Assembly: GCF_014195655.1 (NCBI RefSeq)
Contig: NZ_JACICD010000011.1
Span: 1 to 64,000, forward strand
Source of the DNA: Ancylobacter tetraedralis
Lineage (GTDB): Bacteria > Pseudomonadota > Alphaproteobacteria > Rhizobiales > Xanthobacteraceae
Direction of reading: 5' to 3'
Length of the DNA: 64,000 nt
Part shown: one piece after another, positions 9,029-18,026 of the stretch
Numbering within the stretch: the first letter of the stretch is position 1
How the letters are laid out: the number at the start of each line of letters is the position of its first letter
Notes under the pieces: generated by a model
Database searches by the model: none
Told to the model about the DNA's origin: nothing
What the model saw: only the letters and a program-made list of their open reading frames with translations
Position numbers and translations under genes: made by a program

Positions 9029-10252
9029 TCAGACGCGGAACCGCGTGCACAGCAGGTACTGCAGCGGCTTGGGATCGTCGGTCCACTCGTGATAGGCGCA
9101 GACGATGCTGCCATCGGCGACCTGGGCGACGCTGGGATAGCCGATATGCTGGTAGATGCCGGGATGGTTCCAGTCGATGCCGCCACCGGCCAGCTTTCCG
9201 GATTCCGGCGTCATGCGGCTGGAGCCCGGGGTGTCGGTGACGGTGCGGCCGGGAACGCCGCCCTCGCGGATGATGAACTCGTTCTTCACATCCCAGGTCA
9301 CGCCATCCTCGGAGATGATGCCGCGCACGCCATAGGGCGGGCGACGATAGCCGTAGACCATGAGATAGCGCCCGTCCTGCAGGGCGATCAGCTCGGCCGG
9401 GTAGCCCCAGATGTTGGTCCATTTCGGCGGCGTCCAGGAGAAGCCGTCATCCTCGGAAATGGTCATCACCATGTTCTTGGCGTCGCTGGAGGGCTGGGTG
9501 TGGGTGCGCATGAAGCACACCAGCCGCCCGTCCTTCAGCCGGAGCAGCGCGGGCTCCTCGTAGTCGATGATGCTGGCGGGGTCGTAGGCGAGGGTGGAGA
9601 AATATTCCCAGTTGTCGCCGCCATCGTCCGAGCGCATCAGCGCCGAGCGCGTGGTCTCGCCTTCGCCTTCCTCCTCATAGCCGCGGATGCGCCCGTACAA
9701 TCCCATCAGCAGCGAGCCGTTCGGCAGCAGCCACGAGCCGAGCCGGCAGCCGCCATGCTTGAGCGGGCGGACATTGACCGGGATCGGCTTGGTCCAGGTC
9801 ACGCCGCCATCGGTCGACTTGATGACGAAGGTGCCGAGCCATCCCTGCAGCTTGTAGGTCCAGCTCCAGTCACCCCATTCATCGGTGCGCGGATGCGCCG
9901 ACCAGGAAGGCTGCTCGGGGCGCACGCCGCGCTTGAAGAAGCCGGTGATGGTGAGGTTCACCAGGAGCGTGCCGTCCTCCAGTTCGCAGATGCCGCAGTC
10001 CCAGTTGCCCTCGGTCTGGCTCCAGGGCAGCACCACATGCGGGGGGCTCCAGCTCTTGCCGCCATCGGTGGAACGGGTCATCAGCGTCTGGCCGCTGTCA
10101 TGGTGGAACGGGAAGCGCTCCTCGTTGAAGACGGCGAACAGGTCGCCATTCTTGAGGGTGCGCATCGCGATCTGGTTCACGCAATGCGAGCCGTGGCGGA
10201 AGATGTCGTAGGTTTCGACGTCCTTGATGATGCCCATGACGGTGTCTTTCAC
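9029..10252 (-). CDS. Sialidase-fold (BNR/Asp-box) protein 2
   Basis: A 407-residue Asp-box propeller protein with repeats STDGGKSW, STDGGVTW, SDDGGDNW and SEDDGFSW. There is no signal peptide or lipobox, so it is probably cytoplasmic. The start is uncertain: GTG 10252 has AGGA only three bases upstream, while ATG 10237 (MGIIKDVETYDI) is the alternative and begins the conserved part. It lies 40 bases after the aldehyde dehydrogenase and directly before its paralogue. Proteins of this fold include exo-sialidases, other glycosidases and non-catalytic binding proteins; the classical FRIP motif is absent, so the reaction is not known. Confidence 0.8.
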   Translation of the reverse strand: MKDTVMGIIKDVETYDIFRHGSHCVNQIAMRTLKNGDLFAVFNEERFPFHHDSGQTLMTRSTDGGKSWSPPHVVLPWSQTEGNWDCGICELEDGTLLVNLTITGFFKRGVRPEQPSWSAHPRTDEWGDWSWTYKLQGWLGTFVIKSTDGGVTWTKPIPVNVRPLKHGGCRLGSWLLPNGSLLMGLYGRIRGYEEEGEGETTRSALMRSDDGGDNWEYFSTLAYDPASIIDYEEPALLRLKDGRLVCFMRTHTQPSSDAKNMVMTISEDDGFSWTPPKWTNIWGYPAELIALQDGRYLMVYGYRRPPYGVRGIISEDGVTWDVKNEFIIREGGVPGRTVTDTPGSSRMTPESGKLAGGGIDWNHPGIYQHIGYPSVAQVADGSIVCAYHEWTDDPKPLQYLLCTRFRV

Positions 10253-10292
10253 GTTTCCTGTTCAGGCGAGATGAGGCGGGGACCGGCCGGCT

Positions 10293-11759
10293 TCAGAGCC
10301 GGATCCCCACATTCTTGATGGAGAGGTAGTTCAGGATGCCGGGCAGGCCGCGCTCGCGGCCGACCCCGCTGTCTTTGATGCCGCCCGTCGGCGCCTGCTG
10401 GCCGCCGATGAACCAGCCGTTGATCCACACCGAGCCGGCCTCGATATCGCGGGCGAGCCGGAGCGCGGTGCCGATGTCGCTGCCATAGACGCCGGCCACC
10501 AGCCCGTAGCCGAGGCCGTTGGCGAGGCCGAGCGCCTCCTCCGCGGTATCGAAGGCCAGCGCCACCGCGACCGGGCCGAAGATCTCCTCGCGCGCCGCGA
10601 CATTGGCGGGCTCCACCTGGTCGAGCAGCGTGGGATTGAGGAAATAGCCGCGCGGCAGGTCCCCCGGCCGGCCGCCGCCGAAGCGCAGCCGGGCGCCACC
10701 GCGCAGGCCCGCGGCGATGTAGCCGGCCACGCGCTCGTGCTGCTCGGCCGAGACCAGCGGGCCGAGGTCGCGGTCGTCCATCCCAGGCCCGACGGTGAGC
10801 CGCGCCGCCGCATCCGCCAGCCGGTCGAGAAAGGCGTCGTGGATCGAGCGGTGCAGGAGGAGCCGCGAGGAGGCCGAGCACACCTGCCCCGAATTGCCGA
10901 AGGCCCCGTCGAGCACGTCGCTCACCGCCCGGTCGAGATCGGCGTCGGACAGGACGATCAGCGGGTTCTTGCCGCCGAGCTCCAGCACCGCCGGCTTGAG
11001 GCCGCGCGCCGCGCCGGCATAGACCAGCCGCCCCGTTTCGACCGAGCCGGTGAAGGTGATGGCGCGCACGTCCGGGTGGGCGACCAGCGCGGCGCCCGCC
11101 TCCTCGCCATAGCCGGTGACGACATTGACGACGCCGGGCGGAATTCCCGCCTCGATGCAGCACTTCGCGAACAGGCCGGCGCTGAGCGGGGATTGCTCCG
11201 CCGGCTTGACCACGCAAGTGCATCCCGCCGCCAGCGCCGGCGCCACCGAGCGGGCCAGCATGCCGAGCGGGTAGTTCCACGGCACGATGTGGGCGGTGAC
11301 ACCCACCGGCTCCAGCAGGGTGAAATCGATGATGTCGCGCCCCAGCGGGATGGTGGCGCCTTCCAGCTTGTCGGCCGCGCCGCCATTGTAGCGGAGCGTC
11401 GCGGCCACGCCCTCGACATCGCCGCGCGATTCCCTCAAGGGCTTGCCGACATCCAGCGTCTCGATCAGGGCGAACTGCTCCTTGCGGGCCAGCACGATGT
11501 CGGCGAGCCGGTGGATCAGCCGCCCGCGCTCGGCCGGTGTCACCTCCCGCCACGGGCCGGCAAGGGCGGCCTTGGCGCCGGCAACGGCGCGGTCGATGTC
11601 GCGCGCCCCGCCCCGCGCCACCGGGGCGAGTTCGGCTTCGGTCGAGGGATCGAGGCTGGCGAAGCTGTCACCCGAGGCGGCGGCCGCGAAGGCGCCGTCG
11701 ATGAACAGGGTGCGCGGGGGCTCCAGCCCGAGCGCGGTGAGATCGATGCGCGCGGTCAC
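10293..11759 (-). CDS. Aldehyde dehydrogenase (NAD(P)+-dependent)
   Basis: A 488-residue aldehyde dehydrogenase with VPWNYPLGM (substrate/NAD region), FTGSVETGR (Rossmann loop), the general base in LELGGKNP, the catalytic Cys in NSGQVCSASSRL and EEIFGPV. GTG 11759 overlaps the upstream permease stop codon by four bases (GTGA), which argues for translational coupling and against the longer upstream frame. It oxidises an aldehyde to an acid in the cytoplasm. In this importer operon it probably handles a semialdehyde produced from the imported substrate; relatives include betaine-aldehyde and lactaldehyde dehydrogenases. The exact substrate is unknown. Confidence 0.92.
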   Translation of the reverse strand: MTARIDLTALGLEPPRTLFIDGAFAAAASGDSFASLDPSTEAELAPVARGGARDIDRAVAGAKAALAGPWREVTPAERGRLIHRLADIVLARKEQFALIETLDVGKPLRESRGDVEGVAATLRYNGGAADKLEGATIPLGRDIIDFTLLEPVGVTAHIVPWNYPLGMLARSVAPALAAGCTCVVKPAEQSPLSAGLFAKCCIEAGIPPGVVNVVTGYGEEAGAALVAHPDVRAITFTGSVETGRLVYAGAARGLKPAVLELGGKNPLIVLSDADLDRAVSDVLDGAFGNSGQVCSASSRLLLHRSIHDAFLDRLADAAARLTVGPGMDDRDLGPLVSAEQHERVAGYIAAGLRGGARLRFGGGRPGDLPRGYFLNPTLLDQVEPANVAAREEIFGPVAVALAFDTAEEALGLANGLGYGLVAGVYGSDIGTALRLARDIEAGSVWINGWFIGGQQAPTGGIKDSGVGRERGLPGILNYLSIKNVGIRL

Positions 11760-12631
11760 GACTTGATGCTTCCCTGAGAGATGCCCTGGATGAAGTAGCG
11801 CTGCAGCAGGAAGAACAGCGCGAGCGACGGTACGGAGAGGATCGTCACCGCCGCCATGGCGACGCTGAACCCTTCCAGCTGGGTTCGCGTGCCGACCACC
11901 GGGGTGAAGGCGGCGATGCCCACCGGCAGCGTCTTCATGCTCTCGTCGAAGGTGACCAGCAGCGGCCACAGGAAATTGTTCCAGTTCAGCGTGAACAGGA
12001 TCACCGCGGCGGCGATGGCGGGGGCCCGCGCCAGCGGCAGCGCGATGAGAAAGAACAGCCGGAACGGCCCGGCCCCGTCGACCCGCGCGGCTTCCTCGAT
12101 CTCGGCAGGAAAGCCGAGGAAGAACTGGCGGAAGATATAGACCGCGAAGACATTGCCGATGCTCGGCAGGATCAGCGCCTGATAGCTGGAAGCCCAGCCC
12201 ATCTTGATGAAGCCGAGCAGCATCGGAATGATCGACACCTCGGTCGGTATCATCAGCGAGGCGAGGAACAGCGCGAACAGCCCATCCCGCCCGGGAAAGC
12301 GCATCCGCGCCAGGCCATAGCCCGCCATGGCCCCGAACAGCACGGAGAGCGAGGTCGCCACGCCCGCCTGAATGAGGCTGTTGAACGCCCAGCGCACCAC
12401 CGGGTATTCAAACACCTTCACGTAATTGTCGAAGGTGATGCGGCTCGGCAGCCATTCGATCTGCGCCGTCATCACGTCTTCGGGGTATTTCAGCGAGGTC
12501 GACACCATCCACACGAAGGGGGCGAACCAGGCGAATGCCACCGCCATGCCGACCAGCCAGATCGGCAGGTCGAGGAGGGTGAAGCGGTGCTCGTCCATGT
12601 AGCGGCGGAGGCGGGTCATGAGCGTGGTCAT
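11756..12631 (-). CDS. Sugar ABC transporter permease (MalG/UgpE family)
   Basis: A 291-residue inner-membrane permease with about six transmembrane segments and the EAA loop EEAARVDGAGPFRLFFLIALPLA near residue 190, which docks to the ATPase. The last residues (QRYFIQGISQGSIKS) are typical of MalG/UgpE C-termini. ATG 12631 overlaps the stop codon of the preceding permease by one base (TGATG), fixing the start against a longer frame. It pairs with the MalF-type permease upstream and the UgpC-type ATPase downstream to make one importer. Confidence 0.93.
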   Translation of the reverse strand: MTTLMTRLRRYMDEHRFTLLDLPIWLVGMAVAFAWFAPFVWMVSTSLKYPEDVMTAQIEWLPSRITFDNYVKVFEYPVVRWAFNSLIQAGVATSLSVLFGAMAGYGLARMRFPGRDGLFALFLASLMIPTEVSIIPMLLGFIKMGWASSYQALILPSIGNVFAVYIFRQFFLGFPAEIEEAARVDGAGPFRLFFLIALPLARAPAIAAAVILFTLNWNNFLWPLLVTFDESMKTLPVGIAAFTPVVGTRTQLEGFSVAMAAVTILSVPSLALFFLLQRYFIQGISQGSIKS

Positions 12632-13554
12632 CAGGCACGCTCCTTCAGCAGGAAGCGCTGCAGCAGGGTGATGACGAGAATGACGATGAACAGCAGGAGC
12701 GCGATGGCCGAGGCATAGCCGAACAGGTTGCGCACGATCGCCATCGTATAGATGTAGTAGATCGGCGAGGAGGAGGAGCCGGCCGGCCCGCCATTGGTCA
12801 TCACATAGACCTGGCTGAAGATGCGGAAGGTGGAAATCAGCTGCAGCGTCACCACCATGGAGATGACCGGCCGAAGCTGCGGCAGCACGATGAAGAACAG
12901 CCGCTGCCAGCGCCCGGCGCCATCCACCAGCGCCGCCTCGGTGAGGTCGGCGGGAATGTCCTGCAGCGCGGCGAGGAACAGCACGAAGGCAAGGCCCAGA
13001 TCCCACCACACCGAGGCGATGGAGACGCCGACCAGCGACCAGTCCGTCGAGGTCAGCCACGGCACGGCACTGACGCCGACGACACCGAGATAGTGGTTGA
13101 CGAGGCCGAACTGGGTATCGAGCAGCCACACCCACACGAGGCCGATCACCGTGGCGGAGACCACGTTGGGCGCGAAGAACAGCGTGCGGGCGAGGCCGGA
13201 GAGCGGATAGCCGCGGCTGACGAACAAGGCGAAGGCCAGCCCCAGCACGGTGACGCCGGGCACGATCAGCACGCCGTAGATCAGCGCGTTCTGGAACGCC
13301 ACCGTGACCCAGGGGTCGGCGAAGGCGCGGGTGAAATTCTCGGTTCCCACCCAGCGCGGGCTGCCGACGATGCTCCAGCGGGTGAAGGCGACATAGACCC
13401 CGAACAGCACGGGCAGGATGTTGAACAGGAAGAACGGCACGGAGAAGAAGGCAACGAAGAGATAGCCGACGCGGTCGACGCGCGGGCGCTCGTGTCGCCG
13501 GCCCGGCGGCGGCGCGACGGCCGTCTCCGGGGCAGGCACTGCCATATCGGTCAT
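12631..13554 (-). CDS. Sugar ABC transporter permease (MalF/UgpA family)
   Basis: A 307-residue inner-membrane permease. A hydrophilic N-terminus (about residues 1-28) precedes six transmembrane segments; the EAA loop TEAALVDGAGRWQRLFFIVLPQL lies near residue 210. ATG 13554 is the first start in a frame that matches the family. It is coupled to the second permease by a one-base stop/start overlap. The partner binding-protein gene ends 173 bases upstream, across a hairpin (13651-13684) that may separate their expression levels. Confidence 0.93.
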   Translation of the reverse strand: MTDMAVPAPETAVAPPPGRRHERPRVDRVGYLFVAFFSVPFFLFNILPVLFGVYVAFTRWSIVGSPRWVGTENFTRAFADPWVTVAFQNALIYGVLIVPGVTVLGLAFALFVSRGYPLSGLARTLFFAPNVVSATVIGLVWVWLLDTQFGLVNHYLGVVGVSAVPWLTSTDWSLVGVSIASVWWDLGLAFVLFLAALQDIPADLTEAALVDGAGRWQRLFFIVLPQLRPVISMVVTLQLISTFRIFSQVYVMTNGGPAGSSSSPIYYIYTMAIVRNLFGYASAIALLLFIVILVITLLQRFLLKERA

Positions 13555-13650
13555 GATGTTCCCCGCTCCGGATCGCCGGCGGCCGGCCTCAGAGTGATCG
13601 CGGACGGAGCGGCCGCGCGGGGCCCCGTCTTTTCGGTGTCGCGCGCCGCC

Positions 13651-13684
13651 GAGGTCGGACCCGTGTCCTCACCGGCCCGACCTC
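13651..13684 (-). promoter_or_regulatory. Intra-operon stem-loop behind the binding-protein gene
   Basis: GAGGTCGG (13651-13658) and CCGACCTC (13677-13684) form an 8-bp inverted repeat with an 18-base loop in the 173-base gap between the binding-protein stop and the first permease. Hairpins in this position in ABC operons often stabilise the upstream mRNA or attenuate readthrough so that binding protein is made in excess. No U-tract follows. Confidence 0.4.
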
Positions 13685-13727
13685 CCGCCCCCCGGGCGGC
13701 GCGGCTCCCGCAGCAGCTTCCCGCCGC

Positions 13728-15062
13728 TCAGCCTTCGTCGAGGCCGCGCTGCCAGGTCTCCTGGATCTGCGCCATCGCCTGGTCGATGCTGGTCTTGCCG
13801 GCCCACACGCCGTCGAGCGTCTTGGCCAGGAAGTTGCCGCCGGAATAGATGGTGAAGTCCGGGCCGGCCACGACCGGGATCTCGCCCTCGGTGGCGAACG
13901 ACATGCCCTCCACGAACGGGCCGCGCACGCTCCACGGCGCGCCGGCGGTCTTGTAGTCCGGCCGCGACAGGATGGATGTGCGCGGGGAGGCGCCGCGGCC
14001 GACCGTGGTCCACAGGAAGCTGTTGTCGGACAGCCACTTGACCGCCTGCATGGTCGCCTCGTAGCGCCCCTTGTCGCCCTGCGCGTAGAGTTCGAGCCCG
14101 CCGATTTCGCTATAGGTGCGCCGCGTGCCGCCAATATTGGGGAACAGAGCGGCGGTGAAATCGAGCTTCTGGCCGAGATAGCCGTTCAGCGTCCACGGCC
14201 CGGTCCAGAAGATGCCGCCCTGCCCGGTGCCGAACGCCTTGTAGCGGTCGGTCACGTCGCGGGTGGAGACCTTCTGCTTGTCGAACAGGTCGAGCACCCA
14301 TTGCATGGCGGCCTTGCCGGCATCCGGATTGACCGCCGCGGTCTTGAGGTCGTCGCTGGCGCGGCGGAAACCCATCTGCGCGGCAACGATGCCCCAGGTG
14401 ACGGTGGGCTGAACGCCCGAGCCGGTCATCATGATTCCCGAGCGCGTGACCTTGCCGCCCTCGGTCTTGGTCATCGCCTTGGCCCATTCCATCAGCGAGG
14501 CGGCGTCGGTCGGCGGCTTCGAGCCGTCGAGGCCGGCTTCCTTGGCGATGGCGAGGTTGAGTAGCGGCTGCAGGCTCATCAAGTCCATCGGGACCATGAA
14601 CAGGCCGTTGCCGTATTTGGGGTAGCGCGAGGCCTGGATCGACGCGGCGCTGAAATCGGGCAGGTCCAGCCCCGCCGCCTTGGCGAGGTCGTCCAACGGC
14701 ACGATCACCTCGTCGCGGGCGAGCGCGGCTTCCTTGCCGGCGGTGCCCCAGCCGAAATCGGGTGCCTTGCCGGAGGCCACGGCCGCGAGGATCTTGGTGG
14801 TGTACTGCTCCTCGGGCACGATCTCCATGCGGATCTTGATGCCCTGGGAGGCGTGCGCGGTGTTGAAGGCGTCGATCATCTTCGCCCACACCTCGCCATC
14901 CGAGGCGGCCAGCCAGCTCCAGTGCACGATCTCCACCGGCTTGGCGAGAGCGGGGCGGGCGGGCACGAAGGGGGTGGCGGCGAGGGCCGCCGCACCGGCA
15001 AGAAAGCCGCGCCGGCTCGGCCGCAGAAGCGTCGAATCAGTGATTTCGGATTTCGTGTTCAT
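13728..15062 (-). CDS. Extracellular sugar-binding protein of ABC transporter (family 1)
   Basis: A 444-residue solute-binding protein. The N-terminus has a twin-arginine signal (SRRGFLAGAAALAATPF) with cleavage after ALA near residue 40, so it is exported folded via Tat to the periplasm. The mature part opens VEIVHWSWLAASDGEVWAKM and is followed by AFNTAHASQGIKIRME, the standard family-1 pattern. ATG 15062 is preceded by GAGGGGAATAC. It is the first gene of the minus-strand importer operon, 208 bases after the regulator gene that also reads leftward. The ligand is unknown. Confidence 0.92.
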   Translation of the reverse strand: MNTKSEITDSTLLRPSRRGFLAGAAALAATPFVPARPALAKPVEIVHWSWLAASDGEVWAKMIDAFNTAHASQGIKIRMEIVPEEQYTTKILAAVASGKAPDFGWGTAGKEAALARDEVIVPLDDLAKAAGLDLPDFSAASIQASRYPKYGNGLFMVPMDLMSLQPLLNLAIAKEAGLDGSKPPTDAASLMEWAKAMTKTEGGKVTRSGIMMTGSGVQPTVTWGIVAAQMGFRRASDDLKTAAVNPDAGKAAMQWVLDLFDKQKVSTRDVTDRYKAFGTGQGGIFWTGPWTLNGYLGQKLDFTAALFPNIGGTRRTYSEIGGLELYAQGDKGRYEATMQAVKWLSDNSFLWTTVGRGASPRTSILSRPDYKTAGAPWSVRGPFVEGMSFATEGEIPVVAGPDFTIYSGGNFLAKTLDGVWAGKTSIDQAMAQIQETWQRGLDEG

Positions 15063-15270
15063 GTATTCCCCTCAATCTGTTTATTGCAGTCCGGAGGAAG
15101 TGCGTCACCGAAGTCGGATCTCGTGTAGAAGCGCGAAATAGACCTCTCAAGGCGAACGCGTTTCCTACGAAGGAACAGCGCCCCTTCGCATGATGTCGTC
15201 TGCGTTTATTGTATTCGGCCGGATTTTTCGGAAGCCGTGACCGCTTATTCCGGCAGTCGTCGCCGTTGCT

Positions 15271-16419
15271 TCATAGTGGACCAGTTTCCCGGTCCGACTT
15301 GATCAAAAAGGACTCATTATTCGCATCTAGGGCCGTTTTCGGCATCGGTTCCGGGGCGACATCCAGGGCCCGATGGGTGAGCGGGGCGATGGACAGGCGG
15401 CGCACTTCCGGCCGGTAGGCCTGGTTCTGCTGGCGGCGCAGCGAGGCGCGGAATTCGCGCGGCGTCATGCCGAACTGGGCGTGGAAGGCCCGCGACAGAA
15501 CGCCGGGATAGGAAAATCCGCAGGCGGTCGCCACGTCCTTGATGCCGAACTCCTCGTAGAACAGCATGTTGCGCGCCGCCTGCAGGCGAATGCGCAGGTA
15601 GAGCCGCATGGGCGTCTCGTCGAAGCTGCGGCTGCAGGCGCGCAGCACCGTCTTGGCCGAGACCCCAAGCTGGTCGGCGATGTCCTCCAACGCCAGCGGG
15701 AAGTCGAGATTGTTCTCCATCAGGGCGACGATGCGGTCGGCCAGCGTCGGGCGCGCCGCCGGGCGGGGGGCGTCGTCCAGCCGCTGCGGCGTCGCGGCCG
15801 GGCGCGGGGCATGGACCAGCGCGTTGGCCACCTCGCTGGCGAGGCTCGGGCTCTCCAGCCGGCCGATCAGGTCGAGAATGAGGTCGAGCATGGCGACGCC
15901 GCCGGCGCAGCTGATGCGCGGGCCGTCGATCAGGTAGATCTGGTTGCTCACCGCGATGTCGGGAAAACGCTCGCGGAAGGAAGGCACCGCCTCCCAGTGC
16001 AGCACCACGCTGCGCCCCTTCAGCATGCCCGCCTGGGCGAGCGCGAAGGCGCCGGTATCCACCGCCCCGATCGTCGCCCCGAACCGCGCGGCGGTGCGCA
16101 GCTGGTTGAGCAGCTTGGGCGAATTGCGCTGCATGGGCAGGTTGCCCTCGAACACGAAATAAAAGTCGGCCGGCGGCAGGCTGGAGAGCCCGTCATCGAC
16201 CGACATCCACAGCCCGTTGCTGGCGCGCACCGGGTTGCCATCCTCCGAGGCCAGCCGCCAGCGGAACAGCTCGCGCCCGCTATACTGGTTGACGATCCGG
16301 AGCGCCTCGGTCGCCAGTACCAGCGCGTTGAGCGGAAATTCCGGCTGCAGGATGAAATTGAAGCTGGGAGGGCCACTCGAGCGCCGCTCGCCGCTCGAAG
16401 GTGCCTCGGTCGGGGACAT
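15271..16419 (-). CDS. GlxA/CdhR-like AraC family transcriptional regulator
   Basis: A 382-residue regulator with an N-terminal DJ-1/PfpI-like domain (about 20-200) and a C-terminal AraC double helix-turn-helix (about 235-335: LEDIADQLGVSAKTVLRACSRSF and IKDVATACGFSYPGVLSRAF). At the nucleophile elbow it reads GAVDTGAFALAQAGML, with Asp-Thr in place of Cys, as in the CdhR/GbdR group that senses small catabolites. ATG 16419 is used, with GTG 16422 as an alternative. It lies between the leftward importer operon and the rightward lyase/dehydratase operon and could control both. Confidence 0.88.
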   Translation of the reverse strand: MSPTEAPSSGERRSSGPPSFNFILQPEFPLNALVLATEALRIVNQYSGRELFRWRLASEDGNPVRASNGLWMSVDDGLSSLPPADFYFVFEGNLPMQRNSPKLLNQLRTAARFGATIGAVDTGAFALAQAGMLKGRSVVLHWEAVPSFRERFPDIAVSNQIYLIDGPRISCAGGVAMLDLILDLIGRLESPSLASEVANALVHAPRPAATPQRLDDAPRPAARPTLADRIVALMENNLDFPLALEDIADQLGVSAKTVLRACSRSFDETPMRLYLRIRLQAARNMLFYEEFGIKDVATACGFSYPGVLSRAFHAQFGMTPREFRASLRRQQNQAYRPEVRRLSIAPLTHRALDVAPEPMPKTALDANNESFLIKSDRETGPL

Positions 16420-16738
16420 CACGGCACTCCTGGCGGGAGATGGAAGGGCGGGTCACGCCGGGCGGACCACCGGCCGCGATCGGCCGCAGTGACACGACCT
16501 GTCCAGAATGGTTCACATTTGGTCCCGCACTGTCAATTCGTTTCGCGGATTGTTGGGAAGGATGGGTCATCGAGATGCAGACGGAGCCCCTTCCCGCTGT
16601 CCGACAGGCGGACGGGGCTCCCGCCAATCTTCATGAGCAGGACATCGAGCACGCGGCGCCCTCGCCGGTGAAAGCCCTCGGCCACGCGGCCGCGGGACGG
16701 GTGGGCGCGCGGGCCGCACGACGCGGGGAAGAGCAGTG
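16420..16738. other. Divergent promoter region of regulator and lyase operon
   Basis: This 319-base gap separates the leftward regulator from the rightward lyase operon and must hold both promoters. No gene is supported. The part at 16500-16560 is locally AT-richer (TTCACATTTGG, CAATTCGTTTCG) and is the likely promoter core. A large imperfect hairpin lies at 16583-16621. Confidence 0.5.
16583..16621 (+). promoter_or_regulatory. Leader hairpin upstream of the lyase operon
   Basis: GGAGCCCC (16583-16590) pairs with GGGGCTCC (16614-16621). Directly stacked on this, GTCCG (16599-16603) pairs with CGGAC (16609-16613) around ACAGG, leaving an 8-base bulge on one side. The 13-bp structure lies about 118 bases before the lyase start, within the probable 5' leader. 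A regulatory role is a guess. Confidence 0.35.
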
Positions 16739-17716
16739 ATGCGGACGGACATGTCCCGGACGGACATTCTGAAGAAGAAGCTGGAAGGGTGCTACGTCAC
16801 GGTGCCGACGCCATTCCGCGACGAGGAGGGCTTTCCGGTCGACGAGGCGGCGCTGCGTACCTATGTCCGCTTCCTCATCGAGGGCGGGCTGACGGCGGAT
16901 ACCGCGGTGTTCCTGGCCGGCGGCGCGGCGGGTGACTTCTCCACCATGAGTTTCGACGAGCGGGTGCGCGTCGCCGAAATCGTGATCGACGAGGTCGCCG
17001 GCCGGGTACCGGTGGCGATGGGCGCCCAGACCACGAGCACGCTGGAACTGGTGCGCCTCGCCCAGGCCGCCCAGCGCATCGGCGCCGATTTCATCCAGGT
17101 GTCCTGCCCGTTCTACTTCAGCCATACCGAAGCCGATTTCGAGGAATTCGTCCGCGCCGCGGCCGAGGCGGCGCCCGATATCGGGCTCATCATCTACAAT
17201 ACGTTCTGGAACACCACGAACATCTCCTTCGCCATGGTCGAGCGCCTCGCGCAGATCCCCAATGTGGTGGGGCTGAAATGGGCGACCCCGCGCACCGACG
17301 CGATGGAGTTCGAGAGCGTGGCGGCGCGCTTCTCGAAGCGCTTCACCATCATCGACAACAACCTGTTCTTCGCCTTCAGCGCCATGCCCGCGCTGGGCGC
17401 GCGCGCCTTCGAGGTGCACCTGTGCAACTTCTGGCCCGAATGGGGGCTCAAGCTGGTGCGCGAAATCGGCGCGGGCAACTACACCGAGGTGGCCCGCATG
17501 CTGGTGGAGGAGGCCATGCCCTTCTACAAGCTGTGGGTGGAGATCGAGCGCGACTTCACCAGCGGCGACGGCTATCTCGACAAGCTCTGCATGGAGCTGG
17601 TCGGCCTGCCTTCCAGCCGCTGCCGCCCACCCACCCGTGACGCGCGCCCGCATTACCGTGCGGCAACGCTCGCCATGATGCGGGCGATCGGCACACCCAA
17701 TCTCGTAGCCGGCTGA
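16739..17716 (+). CDS. DHDPS/N-acetylneuraminate lyase family protein
   Basis: A 325-residue class I aldolase/dehydratase of the DapA superfamily. It shows GGAAGDFSTMSFDERV (the loop that is GGTTGE in DapA), the active-site Tyr in IIYNTFWNT and the Schiff-base Lys in VVGLKWATPR. The altered loop and YNTFW segment argue against lysine biosynthesis. Family functions include sialic-acid lyase, keto-deoxy-sugar-acid dehydratase or aldolase, and pyrroline-4-hydroxy-2-carboxylate deaminase. Starts at 16736 (GTG), 16739 and 16751 are possible; ATG 16739 follows GGAAGAG. It is the first gene of a plus-strand operon. The exact reaction is unknown. Confidence 0.85.
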   Translation: MRTDMSRTDILKKKLEGCYVTVPTPFRDEEGFPVDEAALRTYVRFLIEGGLTADTAVFLAGGAAGDFSTMSFDERVRVAEIVIDEVAGRVPVAMGAQTTSTLELVRLAQAAQRIGADFIQVSCPFYFSHTEADFEEFVRAAAEAAPDIGLIIYNTFWNTTNISFAMVERLAQIPNVVGLKWATPRTDAMEFESVAARFSKRFTIIDNNLFFAFSAMPALGARAFEVHLCNFWPEWGLKLVREIGAGNYTEVARMLVEEAMPFYKLWVEIERDFTSGDGYLDKLCMELVGLPSSRCRPPTRDARPHYRAATLAMMRAIGTPNLVAG

Positions 17717-17720
17717 GGAC

Positions 17721-18026
17721 ATGATGGGCGAAGCGGGCGCGGCGAACATGATCCGGCTGGCGGCGGGCGACAATGTCGGCATCGCGCTTGTCGATATCGC
17801 TTCCGGCGGCACCGCGGCGACGCTGGACGGCTTCGCCCTCACCGCTCTGGAAGCCATCCCGCAGGGGCACAAGATCGCCCTCCTGCCAATCCCGCAGGGG
17901 GCGGACATCGTGCGCCTGCGCATGGCGGTCGGCATAGCCCGGGCGGACATCCCCGCCGGCCGGCTGGTGCATGTGCACAACGTCGCAAGCCGCTACCTCA
18001 ACAATGATCAGGATCATTATGAATAG
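17721..18026 (+). CDS. UxaA-family dehydratase/lyase small subunit (SAF domain)
   Basis: A 101-residue protein that is just the SAF domain seen at the N-terminus of altronate and galactarate dehydratases and as SuyA of sulfolactate sulfo-lyase: VGIALVDIASGG, GHKIALLPIPQGADIVR and IPAGRLVHVHNV. It starts four bases behind the lyase and overlaps the large-subunit start by eight bases, so the three are translationally linked. In two-subunit members it forms a complex with the catalytic partner. Which acid is processed cannot be told from the sequence alone. Confidence 0.88.
   Translation: MMGEAGAANMIRLAAGDNVGIALVDIASGGTAATLDGFALTALEAIPQGHKIALLPIPQGADIVRLRMAVGIARADIPAGRLVHVHNVASRYLNNDQDHYE

Noticed and set aside
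16739..17716. Calling the DHDPS-family gene dapA
   Set aside because: The active-site loop and Tyr segment differ from DapA, and the context is a catabolic operon with a transporter. Only the superfamily is supported.
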